From: Geothrix oryzisoli
Lineage (GTDB): Bacteria; Acidobacteriota; Holophagae; Holophagales; Holophagaceae
Assembly: GCF_022808865.1 (NCBI RefSeq)
Contig: NZ_JAKZLB010000001.1
Coordinates: 806,001 to 870,000, forward strand
Length of the DNA stretch: 64,000 nt
Direction: 5' to 3'
Shown here: one piece after another, positions 1 to 7,879 of the stretch
How the letters are laid out: every line of letters begins with the position of its first letter
Numbering within the stretch: position 1 is the first letter of the stretch
Notes under the pieces: generated by a model
What the model was told of the DNA's origin: nothing
Databases searched by the model: none
What the model saw: the letters and a program-made list of their open reading frames with translations, nothing else
Position numbers and translations under genes: made by a program

Positions 1-307
1 CCAGCCCGATGGTCAGCAGGATCTGGTTCTGGGCCACGGCGTTGAGCACGCGGTTGATGAAGACCTTCTGGAGGAAGCCCCCGAAGAAGAACATCAACGG
101 GAAGCTGATGAGCACGGAGACGAAGGGATCCACCCCCAGCAGCGTGAACAGCAGGTAGGTGAGATACATCCCCACCATCATGATGTCGCCGTGGGCGAAG
201 TTGACGACCCGCATCACGCCGAAGATGAGCGTGAGGCCGATGCCGATGAGCGCATACACGCCACCGATCAGGATCCCACTGATGAGAGATTGCAGGAATA
301 CAGCCAT
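1..307 (-). CDS. livH: branched-chain amino acid ABC transporter permease LivH (5' part)
   Basis: N-terminal 102 codons of an inner-membrane permease; the gene continues past the left window edge. The protein begins MAVFLQSLISG and contains the family-typical GGVYALIGIGLTLIFGVM segment followed by VNFAHGD, the signature of LivH-type permeases of high-affinity branched-chain amino acid (or related amide/urea) importers. At least two hydrophobic segments are visible. It lies 68 nt downstream of a LivJ-type binding-protein gene on the same strand, so the two probably form one uptake operon, with ATPase genes expected outside the window. A hairpin between the two genes could lower permease expression relative to the binding protein. 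Family assignment is sure; the substrate is inferred. Confidence 0.92.
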   Translation of the reverse strand, partial: MAVFLQSLISGILIGGVYALIGIGLTLIFGVMRVVNFAHGDIMMVGMYLTYLLFTLLGVDPFVSVLISFPLMFFFGGFLQKVFINRVLNAVAQNQILLTIGL

Positions 308-335
308 GGGCGTCTGGAACTCCTGGAGGAGGTGG

Positions 336-362
336 AAAAGGGGGGCGCCGCAAGGCGCCCCC
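336..362 (-). terminator. intercistronic hairpin between livJ and livH
   Basis: A 9-bp perfect stem, GGGGGCGCC paired with GGCGCCCCC around a 4-nt loop, is followed on the minus strand by CTTTTCC. The T-tract is short, so this is probably a leaky terminator or mRNA-stabilising hairpin that lets the binding protein be made in excess over the permease, a common arrangement in ABC import operons. Confidence 0.5.
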
Positions 363-375
363 GCTCAGGGAGGAG

Positions 376-1521
376 TCACTTCCACTTGGGGAAGGGGTAC
401 ACAGCCTTCTTGGTGGCGAACTTGGCAGGCAGCACCGTCTCGTAGTTCCCCTGGAGGATCTGCTGCACGAGCATCTGGTGGTTGTTCTGGTTGGTGAAGC
501 CTTCGTAGTCGGCGAACTGCACCTCGCCCATCACGCCATTCCACTTGCCGGACTTCAGCGCATCCCGGGTCTTGGCGCGGTCGCCGCCGGCGTTCTTGGC
601 GGTTTCCGCCATGATCATCATGGAGGCGTAGGCGCAGGCGGCATGATAGGTGGGCTCCTTGCCGAACTTCGCCTTGTAGCGGGCCCCGAACTCCTTCGCA
701 CCGGGCCAGTTCACGTCGTTCGTCCACTGGGTGCAGGAGATGACGTTCTCCGAGATCGCACGCTCTTTGGCGAACTCCGTGGTGGTGAACCCCGCACCGG
801 CACCGAGGAAGGCCTGGGGCTGGAGACCCACTTCCTTCGACTGCCGCATGAGCAGGATGGCGTCAGCCACGTAGGACACCATGAACACAAGATCAGGATT
901 CTTCGACTTCACCTTGGCGAGGGTGGACCGGTAGTCTGCGGCACCCTTGGGATAGGGCTCGTCCGCGACGACCTGCATGCCCTTCTTCGCCACATACTCC
1001 TTGGCGGTCTTGGTGGTGGAGGTGCCGAAATCGGTGTTCTCGTAGATGAAGGCGATGGACCTGGGCTTGCCGAGCGAGGTGGCCGCGTCGATGAGGCTGG
1101 AGGCGTACTTGTCCGCGGGGGCATTCATGCGGAAGACGTACTTGAGGCCCTGACGCGTGATCTCCTCCTTGGCCGCCGCGGGGATGAGCAGGGGCACGCG
1201 ATACTTCTCCGCCAGCTTGGCCACGGCGTTGGAGCAGGCCGAGGTGTAGGGCCCCACGACGCCGACGACGCCGTCGCGCGTGGCCAGCTTCTCCATGGCG
1301 CTCATGGAGATCTGCGGCTTGCCCGTATCGTCCTCCCAGACGAGCTGGAGGTTGATGCCCTTCTTCCGGAGGTCTTCGTCCGCGAGCTTGATGCCGTTGG
1401 TGATGTTCTCCCCGATGGGCGCCTCGGGCCCGCTCATGGAATTGATGACGCCGATCTTCTGCGCCATGAGACACGGAGAGAGGGCGAGTGCGGTGCCCAG
1501 GGCCAAGAGGTGCTTTCGCAT
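376..1521 (-). CDS. LivJ-type ABC transporter substrate-binding protein
   Basis: Periplasmic receptor (381 aa) that captures the substrate for the LivH-type importer encoded just downstream. The start at MRKHLLALGTALAL gives a normal Sec signal peptide (charged n-region, hydrophobic core, cleavage near CLMAQ), so it is preferred to a longer in-frame opening 28 codons upstream. The mature protein begins KIGVINSMSGPEAPIGE, the classic type-1 periplasmic binding fold start (Peripla_BP_6), and contains GVVGPYTSACSNAVA and the AFIYENTDFG segment of this family. Whether the ligand is leucine/isoleucine/valine, an amide, urea or an aromatic compound cannot be told from sequence. The gene follows a porin gene on the same strand, but a strong terminator separates them. 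Confidence 0.92.
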   Translation of the reverse strand: MRKHLLALGTALALSPCLMAQKIGVINSMSGPEAPIGENITNGIKLADEDLRKKGINLQLVWEDDTGKPQISMSAMEKLATRDGVVGVVGPYTSACSNAVAKLAEKYRVPLLIPAAAKEEITRQGLKYVFRMNAPADKYASSLIDAATSLGKPRSIAFIYENTDFGTSTTKTAKEYVAKKGMQVVADEPYPKGAADYRSTLAKVKSKNPDLVFMVSYVADAILLMRQSKEVGLQPQAFLGAGAGFTTTEFAKERAISENVISCTQWTNDVNWPGAKEFGARYKAKFGKEPTYHAACAYASMMIMAETAKNAGGDRAKTRDALKSGKWNGVMGEVQFADYEGFTNQNNHQMLVQQILQGNYETVLPAKFATKKAVYPFPKWK

Positions 1522-1585
1522 GGCAGCTCCAGTGCAAAGGTGATGTGGGTGGAAGGTATGGCCGATTCTACACCCCCTCTGGACC

Positions 1586-1630
1586 AAAAAAACCACGGAA
1601 CCCATGGGTTGTGACCCATGAGTTCCGTGG
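1586..1630 (-). terminator. rho-independent terminator of the porin gene
   Basis: Arms CCACGGAAC plus CATGGGT pair with ACCCATG plus GTTCCGTGG around TGTG, with a single mismatched position, giving a stem of about 16 bp. On the minus strand it is followed at once by seven T residues (A-run at 1586-1592). This is a textbook intrinsic terminator for the porin gene that ends at 1673, and it separates porin from livJ transcription. Confidence 0.9.
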
Positions 1631-1672
1631 CTGCGATGCCGAAAGTGTTCGGCTAGGTAGAACGTGCTCGGA

Positions 1673-2965
1673 TCAGAATCCGACCATCAGGGAAGCGACG
1701 AGGGAATCGCCGCCCTGCTCGCCGGTCTGGCCCGCGCGAGGCAGCAGGAAGTTCTTGCTGCGGTGCACGTAGTCCAGCTTCAGCTTGCCCGCGCCGTACT
1801 TGGCGGGATTGAACACGTAGTTGTAGCCCACGGTGATCTCGGTGTACTTGGGGCTGAGGTCGTTGCCCGTGGGGAGGCCGGTGGCCACGTTCGTGGTGTA
1901 GGGGTTGGTGGCGGTGTACCAGTCGTCCCCGGAGTTGTAGTTCAGCACGTCGTAGCGGGCGGTGAACCAGTGCTGGCCCATCTTGTAGGCGCCATCGATG
2001 GCGAAGCCCTGGAACTTCTGGTCGAGGTGCTCGCGCAGCGGAGTGAGCGTGGTCGAGCCGGCGGCGAAGAGGGTGGGGAAGCGGCGGCCCAGCAGGCCCG
2101 TCGCGAACTCGGCGCTGGCGTGCCAGGTGGCCGTGTCAAAGGCGTAGTAGGCACCCATGAGGGTGGTCTTGTCCTTGTTGTCCTTGATCTGGGTGGCGGA
2201 AGGAGCGCCCACAGTCCAGGTGGCGGGGACGGTGGCATTCAGGAAGGTGGAATCCTTCAGGCCGGTCACGCCTTCGCGGTAGTAGGCGCCGAACTTCTGC
2301 TCGGGGCCGTAGGCGAACTCGAGGCGGGTGGTCCAGTCCTTCTGGGCATTGCCGGAACCGGCCACGGTGTTCTCGTTGTTCTTGCCGCCGCTGCCGTCAT
2401 CGGTGGTGCCGTTGGAGACGGCGAGATTGAACTTGCCGCTGAAGCCCTTGGGATCGCCGAAGGCATAGATGCCCCAGATGGCGCGGTCGCGCTTGTCGCC
2501 GAAGACGCGGTTGATCTGGTTCCGCTCGAAGAACAGGATGTTGGTGGCCGCGACCATGGTGGCTTCATAGGTCGTGGGCATCTTGAACTGGCCGGCCTTG
2601 ACGGAGAAGCCGTTGCCGAGGTTCCAGGTGACGACCAGGTCCTGGAGGACGTTGTTGGGAACCGTGGCCGTGTTGCTGTTGTTGGGATCGAACATCGCGT
2701 TCCAGGTGATGTCGTCGGTGATCTTGCCGTTCAGGTAGATCTCAGCCCGCTTGACGGCGAAGTTGTTCTCCTGGAACCGGGAGTCGAGGCCGTAGTACTT
2801 GGAAGCCCCGGCCGTGGCGGTCGTGTTGTTGCGCAGGTTGTTGTCCAGCATCTGGGTCTGCCAGAACTCGAAGAGGACGCCGGTGAGCTTGATGTCCTGA
2901 GCCTGGGCCTGGGTGACTCCGGCGGCGAGGAGGGCGGCGATGCCGGCAAGGCGGGTGATCTTCAT
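1673..2965 (-). CDS. OprP/OprO-like outer-membrane porin
   Basis: A 430-aa outer-membrane beta-barrel. It has a signal peptide (MKITRLAGIAALLAAG, cleavage near AQAQ) and ends in LVASLMVGF, with the terminal Phe used as the BAM recognition signal. The internal pattern of alternating polar/hydrophobic strands, the KRAEIYLNG segment and the QFKMPTTYE/FFERNQINRVFGDKRDR region match the phosphate/polyphosphate-selective porin family (Porin_O_P). Anion specificity is not shown by sequence. A divergently transcribed paralogue starts at 3427 and shares the QMLD-NL, MFDP, FGDKRDR and SGDDWYTA blocks, so this is an old duplication. It is followed by a strong terminator and then by the LivJ/LivH genes. 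Confidence 0.88.
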   Translation of the reverse strand: MKITRLAGIAALLAAGVTQAQAQDIKLTGVLFEFWQTQMLDNNLRNNTTATAGASKYYGLDSRFQENNFAVKRAEIYLNGKITDDITWNAMFDPNNSNTATVPNNVLQDLVVTWNLGNGFSVKAGQFKMPTTYEATMVAATNILFFERNQINRVFGDKRDRAIWGIYAFGDPKGFSGKFNLAVSNGTTDDGSGGKNNENTVAGSGNAQKDWTTRLEFAYGPEQKFGAYYREGVTGLKDSTFLNATVPATWTVGAPSATQIKDNKDKTTLMGAYYAFDTATWHASAEFATGLLGRRFPTLFAAGSTTLTPLREHLDQKFQGFAIDGAYKMGQHWFTARYDVLNYNSGDDWYTATNPYTTNVATGLPTGNDLSPKYTEITVGYNYVFNPAKYGAGKLKLDYVHRSKNFLLPRAGQTGEQGGDSLVASLMVGF

Positions 2966-3426
2966 GGATGGGCTCCTAGTGAGGGAGGGTTGGGAGGGAT
3001 TGAGGGCCGAGTTCAGGTCAGACCACCTGATGTCCGGGACACCAGTCGTTCCAAATCGATGAGCGGATCAAACGGATTCAAGCTAAACGGGGGAACTCGT
3101 TGCGTCTATCAAAAATGAAGCAAAGGTTCCGACTGTTGTGATGCGAGACACAAAGGTGTGCTGACACCGCCCCTGGAAACGGCTCAGGGAAAGGAAGGGA
3201 GCCTCGCAGGGGGTGACCTCCGATCGGCGTCTTCAAGCGGATGGGCCTTGTCGTCACTGGTCAAATACAGACCTGATCCAAGACCAGCATCTGGGGGGAT
3301 GTTGAGAATTGGACTCATCAACATAAATTCACGAGCCCAGCACAGACCTGGACCAGAGTCTTCGCGCCCCCGTCACAGGCGACCGGGAACCTTTTCCCAC
3401 AGGCCTGACGGCCCCAAGGAGACTCC
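2966..3426. promoter_or_regulatory. divergent promoter region between two porin genes
   Basis: A 461-bp stretch with no convincing reading frame. It must carry the divergent promoters of the two porin genes. It is more AT-rich than its surroundings around 3060-3120 and 3290-3340. Dyads such as CTGGTC...GACCAG (about 3259-3289) are visible, but I cannot assign a factor. No RNA gene or repeat was recognised. Confidence 0.5.
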
Positions 3427-4680
3427 ATGAAGCGCACCCGCAACCTCGGCCTGGCCGCCTTCCTCCTCGCCGCCCTGCCGGCCTCCGCCCAGACGGTCAA
3501 AATCGGCGGCGACATCCAGCTCTGGTACACCCAGATGCTGGACAGCAACCTGCGCACCAACAGCTCGGCGCCCGGCGGGTACTACAACCTGCGCAGCGAA
3601 TTCAAGGAGAACACCTTCTCCATTCGCCGGTCCGAGATCAAGCTCTCCGGCAGCGTGGCCGAAGGCCTGGACTACGAGGTGATGTTCGATCCCTCCATCT
3701 CCACCGGGACGACGAACCCCATCATCCTCCAGGATGCCTTCGTCACCTGGAAGCCCGCCGCCGGCCTTGACCTGAAGGTCGGCCAGTTCAAGAACCTCCA
3801 GACCTACGAAGGCGTGATGAGCTCCACCGAGCTGCTCTTCGCCGAGCGCAGCCAGCTGGGCCGGATGTTCGGGGACAAGCGCGACCGCGGCCTCGCCCTC
3901 GGCTTCTCCTACGGCGATCCCAACGGCTTCGCGGGCAAGGTCACCGCCGCCGTGTTCAATGGCATGAATGATGCGGCTTCGGGCAAGGCCAACGACACCA
4001 ATGCCCAGAAGGATTTCGTCCTGCGCCTGGACTTCAACCTCGGCAAGGCCCACAAGTTCGGTGCCTACACCCTGCAGGGGTCGACGGACGTGGCGGACAA
4101 GGGCAACCCCTCCATCGCCATTGCCGCCAACCCCGGGGGCGCCTGGCCCACCCAGGTGGCGATCTACGACAACAAGGACAAGACCACCAACCTGGGTGCG
4201 TTCTACGCGTACCAAGACGGCACCTGGACGCTCACCACCGAGTACATGACCGGCCTGCTCGGCCGTCGCTTCGCCACCCTGGCCGCCACCGCCCCCACAG
4301 TGAAGCGTGAGCATCTGGACCAGAAGTTCACGAGCTACTACGTCACTGGCGGCTACACCTTCGGCCACCACAGCGTCATGGCCCGCTACGACTTCATGAA
4401 CTTCAACAGCGGGGACGACTGGTACACCGCCTACAACCCCTACACCGAGAGCTCGCCCGGCGTTCCGCTCCTGGCCAACGGCGCCCCCGTGGACTACACG
4501 CCCAAGTACACCGAAGTCACCGTCGGCTATACCTACGCCTGGGTTCCCGAGAAGGTGAAGGCTGCCAACTTCAAGCTGAACTACATCGCCCGCAGCAAGA
4601 ACTTCCTCAAGCCCTTCGGCACCGAGACCGGCGAGCAGGGCGGCAACACCGTCGTGGCGGCCCTCCTGGTCGCCTTCTGA
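3427..4680 (+). CDS. OprP/OprO-like outer-membrane porin (paralogue)
   Basis: A 417-aa porin with signal peptide MKRTRNLGLAAFLLAALPASA and C-terminal VVAALLVAF ending in Phe. It belongs to the same Porin_O_P-type family as the divergent neighbour, sharing QLWYTQMLDSNL, IRRSEIKLSG, MFDPS, FGDKRDRG and FNSGDDWYTAYNPY. It starts at ATG 3427 after GGAGACTCC. The sequence is clearly diverged from its partner in the loops, consistent with a different solute or expression condition. It is followed directly by a strong terminator, so it is monocistronic. The role is inferred as passive uptake of a small anion or organic solute across the outer membrane. Confidence 0.88.
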   Translation: MKRTRNLGLAAFLLAALPASAQTVKIGGDIQLWYTQMLDSNLRTNSSAPGGYYNLRSEFKENTFSIRRSEIKLSGSVAEGLDYEVMFDPSISTGTTNPIILQDAFVTWKPAAGLDLKVGQFKNLQTYEGVMSSTELLFAERSQLGRMFGDKRDRGLALGFSYGDPNGFAGKVTAAVFNGMNDAASGKANDTNAQKDFVLRLDFNLGKAHKFGAYTLQGSTDVADKGNPSIAIAANPGGAWPTQVAIYDNKDKTTNLGAFYAYQDGTWTLTTEYMTGLLGRRFATLAATAPTVKREHLDQKFTSYYVTGGYTFGHHSVMARYDFMNFNSGDDWYTAYNPYTESSPGVPLLANGAPVDYTPKYTEVTVGYTYAWVPEKVKAANFKLNYIARSKNFLKPFGTETGEQGGNTVVAALLVAF

Positions 4681-4702
4681 TCCAGCGCCCCGCGCTGCCG
4701 TG

Positions 4703-4735
4703 AAGGGCCCCTGGTCTCCAGGGGCCCTTCTTCTT
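4703..4735 (+). terminator. rho-independent terminator after porin
   Basis: A perfect 12-bp stem, AAGGGCCCCTGG paired with CCAGGGGCCCTT around TCT, is followed by CTTCTT. It lies 22 nt after the porin stop codon and is a good intrinsic terminator on the plus strand. Confidence 0.85.
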
Positions 4736-4836
4736 GGAGGAGGCAAGAGAGGACGGCCGTTTGGACGGCGGCGGATTTGCCCTCACAATCGCTGCTTACC
4801 GCGCGTGCGCCGCCGCTCCGCAAGAGGCTGGTCGTG

Positions 4837-5205
4837 ATGAAGAAACTGCAATTCCTCTGCCAGATCGCCCTCCTGAGCGGGATCTACTACCTCGGCAACA
4901 AACTCGCACTCCTGATGGGCCTCCCCATACCGGGGAACGTGGTGGGCATCGTCCTGCTCTACGCCCTCCTGAACCTCGGGATCGTTCCCCTCGAATATGT
5001 CCAGGACGCCGCCGACTTCCTGCTCAAGCACCTGGTCTTCTTCTTCATCCCCGTGGCCGTGGACCTCATGAACTGGGGCGGGGTCTTCTACCGGTACGGC
5101 CTGATGCTGGCCCTGGCCATCGTCATCAGCACGGTCCTGACCTTCCTGGGCACCGGCTACCTCGCCCAGTGGCTCCAGAGGGGGGACGCGACATGCCCCG
5201 ACTGA
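4837..5205 (+). CDS. LrgA/CidA family holin-like membrane protein
   Basis: A 122-aa inner-membrane protein with four predicted hydrophobic segments. It carries the family hallmark PGNVVGIVLLYALL (residues about 30-45) and a C-terminal region like GTGYLAQWLQR. The start is set at MKKLQFLCQ because upstream in-frame codons encode no hydrophobic segment and a weak purine-rich site (CAAGAGG) lies upstream. In Staphylococcus and plants the family pairs with LrgB and is linked to murein hydrolase export control or to pyruvate/glycolate transport; which applies here is unknown. Its end overlaps the next gene by 13 bp, so translation is coupled. Confidence 0.85.
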   Translation: MKKLQFLCQIALLSGIYYLGNKLALLMGLPIPGNVVGIVLLYALLNLGIVPLEYVQDAADFLLKHLVFFFIPVAVDLMNWGGVFYRYGLMLALAIVISTVLTFLGTGYLAQWLQRGDATCPD

Positions 5206-5885
5206 TGATCCTGTTCACCATCCTGCTGACGGTGGGCGCCTACCTGCTCTCCAAGGCCCTGTACCTGCGGTATCGCCACCCCTTGCTGAACATCGTGCTG
5301 CTCGGGGCGGCCCTCGTCATCGCGACCCTCCTCGCCTTGAACATCCCGTATCAGGCCTACCTCCCGGGCCGGCGGATCATGACCTCGCTGCTCGGACCCG
5401 CCACCGTCGGGCTGGCGGTGCCCCTCTACCGCCAGCGCAGCCTGGTGCGGCGGCATGCTCCGGCGATCGTGGCGGGCGTCGGCCTCGGTTCGCTCGCCTC
5501 GATGCTCGTCGCCGGCTTGATCGCCCTGATGGCCGGCCTGCCCAGGGAGGTGGTGCTTTCGGTCCTGCCCAAGAGCGTCACCATCCCCTTCGCCGTCGAG
5601 ATCGCCAGGATCCACGGCGGAAGCCCCGGGCTGGCCTCGGCCTTCGTCGTGGCGACGGGCACGCTGGGCTCCGTCTTCGGGGCGACCCTGCTGACCTGGG
5701 CCGGGATCCGGCATCCTGTGGCCCGGGGCCTGGCTCTGGGTACCGGCGCCCACGGCCAGGGGACGGCCATGGCCTTCATGGAAGGCGAACGGGAGGGCTC
5801 CATGGCCGGCCTCGCCATGACCCTCGCCGGCATCACCACCGCCACCCTCGCGCCTCTGATGGTGCGGCTGCTGCTGCGCTCTTGA
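5193..5885 (+). CDS. LrgB/CidB family membrane protein
   Basis: A 230-aa polytopic membrane protein, the usual LrgB length. It has the diagnostic LPKSVTIPFAVEIA motif (about residues 127-140) and GTGAHGQGTAMAF (about 185-197). The start at ATG 5193 inside the LrgA coding end gives the normal N-terminus MPRLMILFTILLTVG. It forms a two-gene operon with the LrgA-like gene. The pair is thought to form a membrane channel or transporter for small carboxylates such as pyruvate or glycolate in several organisms, or to modulate autolysis. The sequence does not show which. No LytSR-type regulator is adjacent, although a LytS/LytT pair occurs about 20 kb away at 25.6-27.4 kb. Confidence 0.87.
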   Translation: MPRLMILFTILLTVGAYLLSKALYLRYRHPLLNIVLLGAALVIATLLALNIPYQAYLPGRRIMTSLLGPATVGLAVPLYRQRSLVRRHAPAIVAGVGLGSLASMLVAGLIALMAGLPREVVLSVLPKSVTIPFAVEIARIHGGSPGLASAFVVATGTLGSVFGATLLTWAGIRHPVARGLALGTGAHGQGTAMAFMEGEREGSMAGLAMTLAGITTATLAPLMVRLLLRS

Positions 5886-5965
5886 TGGCCCTTCTCGGGC
5901 TCGCAGACAAGGTAATTCCCAACTGAGACTGAGCCCTGGGATCATTTCATCCATTGACGCATATT

Positions 5966-5981
5966 GATTGATCGATCAATC
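5966..5981. promoter_or_regulatory. 16-bp perfect palindrome, probable TetR operator
   Basis: GATTGATCGATCAATC is a perfect 16-bp palindrome ending 7 nt before the chosen start codon of the TetR-type regulator. A possible -35 box, TTGACG, lies at 5954-5959, so a bound dimer would block the promoter of the regulator and of the efflux operon that follows. Typical size and place for a TetR-family autoregulatory operator; binding is inferred. Confidence 0.7.
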
Positions 5982-5988
5982 TAAGATC

Positions 5989-6699
5989 ATGACGGCTGAA
6001 TCGATGAGCCCATGCACGGATCGCGGGGCCGCAGCCACCCGGGCCGCCCTGCTGGAAGCCGGCCTGTTCTGCTTCTCCGAACAGGGCTTCGAGGGCACCA
6101 GCCTGCGCCAGCTGGCCGAGCGGGCGGGCCGGCCGAGTTCCCTCATCGCCCACCACTTCGGCAACAAGGAGGGGCTCTACCTCGCGGTGCTCAAGGCCAT
6201 GGTGGCGGAGCGACCGCAGGGGCAGTTCCCCGGCCCCTTCGTGGGCCTGGAGGAACTCCGGGACGACCCCGTCCAGGCCGCGGAGCTGCTGCGGAAGCTC
6301 ATCGTCGGGGTCTTCAAGGGGATGCGCGACACCTTCGAGAGCGGCGATCCCCGGCGGATGGCATCCTTCCGCCTGTGGCAGCGGGCCGTGCGGTCCCCGA
6401 TCCCGGAGCTGGAGCCCCTGCTGCGCGAGCGCCTGGCGCCCCTCCGAACCCAGATCGCCGCCTGCATCCAGGCCCTGCGCCCCGATCTGCCGGTCCGGGA
6501 GATCCCGTTCTGGTGCGCCCTGGTCTACGGCCAGTGCGTGGCGAACACCATGATGCACGACTTCAACCAGCTGGTCTTCGGACCCGACTGCTACCCCGAA
6601 TCCCCGGACCACATGGCCGAGCAGATCGCCGACATCACCCTGCGCGCCATCGGCGCCCCGCCCTCCTCCATGCCGCCCACCCCAGGTTCGCCACGATGA
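5989..6699 (+). CDS. TetR family transcriptional regulator (RND operon)
   Basis: A 236-aa repressor. Its N-terminal helix-turn-helix domain (about residues 15-60) includes FSEQGFEGTSLRQLAERAG and the TetR signature HHFGNKEGLYLAVL. The C-terminal ligand and dimer domain resembles the CecR/DUF1956-type group. ATG 5989 is preferred to a TTG inside the palindrome at 5968; ATG 6004 is also possible, and neither has a strong ribosome site. It precedes an RND efflux operon by 31 nt on the same strand, so it most likely represses its own gene and the pump and is released by a pump substrate. The operator candidate sits directly upstream. Confidence 0.88.
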   Translation: MTAESMSPCTDRGAAATRAALLEAGLFCFSEQGFEGTSLRQLAERAGRPSSLIAHHFGNKEGLYLAVLKAMVAERPQGQFPGPFVGLEELRDDPVQAAELLRKLIVGVFKGMRDTFESGDPRRMASFRLWQRAVRSPIPELEPLLRERLAPLRTQIAACIQALRPDLPVREIPFWCALVYGQCVANTMMHDFNQLVFGPDCYPESPDHMAEQIADITLRAIGAPPSSMPPTPGSPR

Positions 6700-6730
6700 C
6701 CCCCGAACGCCTTCACCCCTTGGAGCACCC

Positions 6731-7876
6731 ATGACACGAGCCTTCTCCGCGACGGGCCGAATCGGGGCCGGAGCCCTCATCCTCCTCAGCCTCGGCGTGG
6801 CTCTCGGCTGCCAGAAGAAGCGCCAGGCGCCGACGCCCGAGGTCTATGTCCTGCCGTCCACCCAGCGGGATGTCCCCGTGGTGATGGAGCTGGTGGGGCA
6901 GACCGCGGGTTCCCTGGATGTGGAGATCCGCGCCCGGGTGGAGGGCTACCTGGAGAGCGTCCACTACACCGAAGGCCAGCCGGTGAAGAAGGGCGACCTG
7001 CTCTTCACCATCGAGTCCAAGACCTTCCAGTCCGTCGTCTCCCAGCGCCGGGCCGATGTGGCCTCCGCCGAGGCCCGCCTGAACCTGGCAGATCTCGAAG
7101 TGAACCGCCTGCGCCCCCTGGCTGAACAGCAGGCCGTGAGCCGCCAGACCTTCGATTCGGCCCTCTCGATGCAGAAGACCTCGCGCGCGGCCGTGGACGC
7201 CGCGAAGGCCGCCCTCGACAAGGCCCTGCTCGACCTCAGCTACACCCGCATCACGGCCCCCACCTCGGGACTGGCGGACTTCGCCAAGGTGAAGCCGGGC
7301 AACCTCGTGGGCCGGGGGGATTCCACGCTGCTCACCACCGTCTCCAACGTGGACCCCATCCATGTGATCGTGGGCATGCAGGAGGGCGACTACCTCAAGC
7401 TTGCCGAACACAGCCGCGGCGGGAACCGGCCCATGGAAGGCAAGGACGCCCCCGGCGCGGAGCTCCTCCTCTCCGACGGCAGCCTGTATCCCCGGAAGGG
7501 GCGCTTCGACGCCGTGCAGAGGGGCATCGACCCCCGCACCGGCACGATCTCCGTGCGCGCCGTGTTCCCCAATCCCGATCACCAGCTCCGCCCCGGCCAG
7601 TTCGTGAAGGTCCGCTTCAACTACGAGACCCTCAAGGACGCCGTGCTGGTGCCCCAGCGGGCCGTCCAGGAGGTCCAGGGCGCCTACCAGGTGGCCGTCG
7701 TCGAAGGGGGCAAGGTCCAGCTCCGCCCCGTGAAGATGGGCCCCCGCCAGGGCGAGGACTGGGTGGTGAGCGAAGGGCTCAAACCCAACGAGATCGTGGT
7801 GGTCGAGGGCCTGCAGCAGATCAAGCAGGGCGCCGCGGTGACCACCAAGCCCTTCGTCAAGGCCGGAAGGAACTGA
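6731..7876 (+). CDS. RND efflux periplasmic adaptor (AcrA/MexA type) lipoprotein
   Basis: A 381-aa membrane fusion protein linking the inner-membrane pump to the outer-membrane channel. The N-terminus has a lipoprotein signal with lipobox ALGC (VALGCQKKRQ), so it is anchored by lipid. The biotinyl-lipoyl-like domain (EIRARVEGYLESVHYTEG and its return strand), an alpha-hairpin (about residues 100-165) and a beta-barrel region ending in RAVQEVQGAYQVAVV follow the usual order for the HlyD_D23/AcrA family. It is the first structural gene of a three-gene operon; the pump starts 3 nt after its stop codon. Confidence 0.93.
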   Translation: MTRAFSATGRIGAGALILLSLGVALGCQKKRQAPTPEVYVLPSTQRDVPVVMELVGQTAGSLDVEIRARVEGYLESVHYTEGQPVKKGDLLFTIESKTFQSVVSQRRADVASAEARLNLADLEVNRLRPLAEQQAVSRQTFDSALSMQKTSRAAVDAAKAALDKALLDLSYTRITAPTSGLADFAKVKPGNLVGRGDSTLLTTVSNVDPIHVIVGMQEGDYLKLAEHSRGGNRPMEGKDAPGAELLLSDGSLYPRKGRFDAVQRGIDPRTGTISVRAVFPNPDHQLRPGQFVKVRFNYETLKDAVLVPQRAVQEVQGAYQVAVVEGGKVQLRPVKMGPRQGEDWVVSEGLKPNEIVVVEGLQQIKQGAAVTTKPFVKAGRN

Positions 7877-7879
7877 GCC

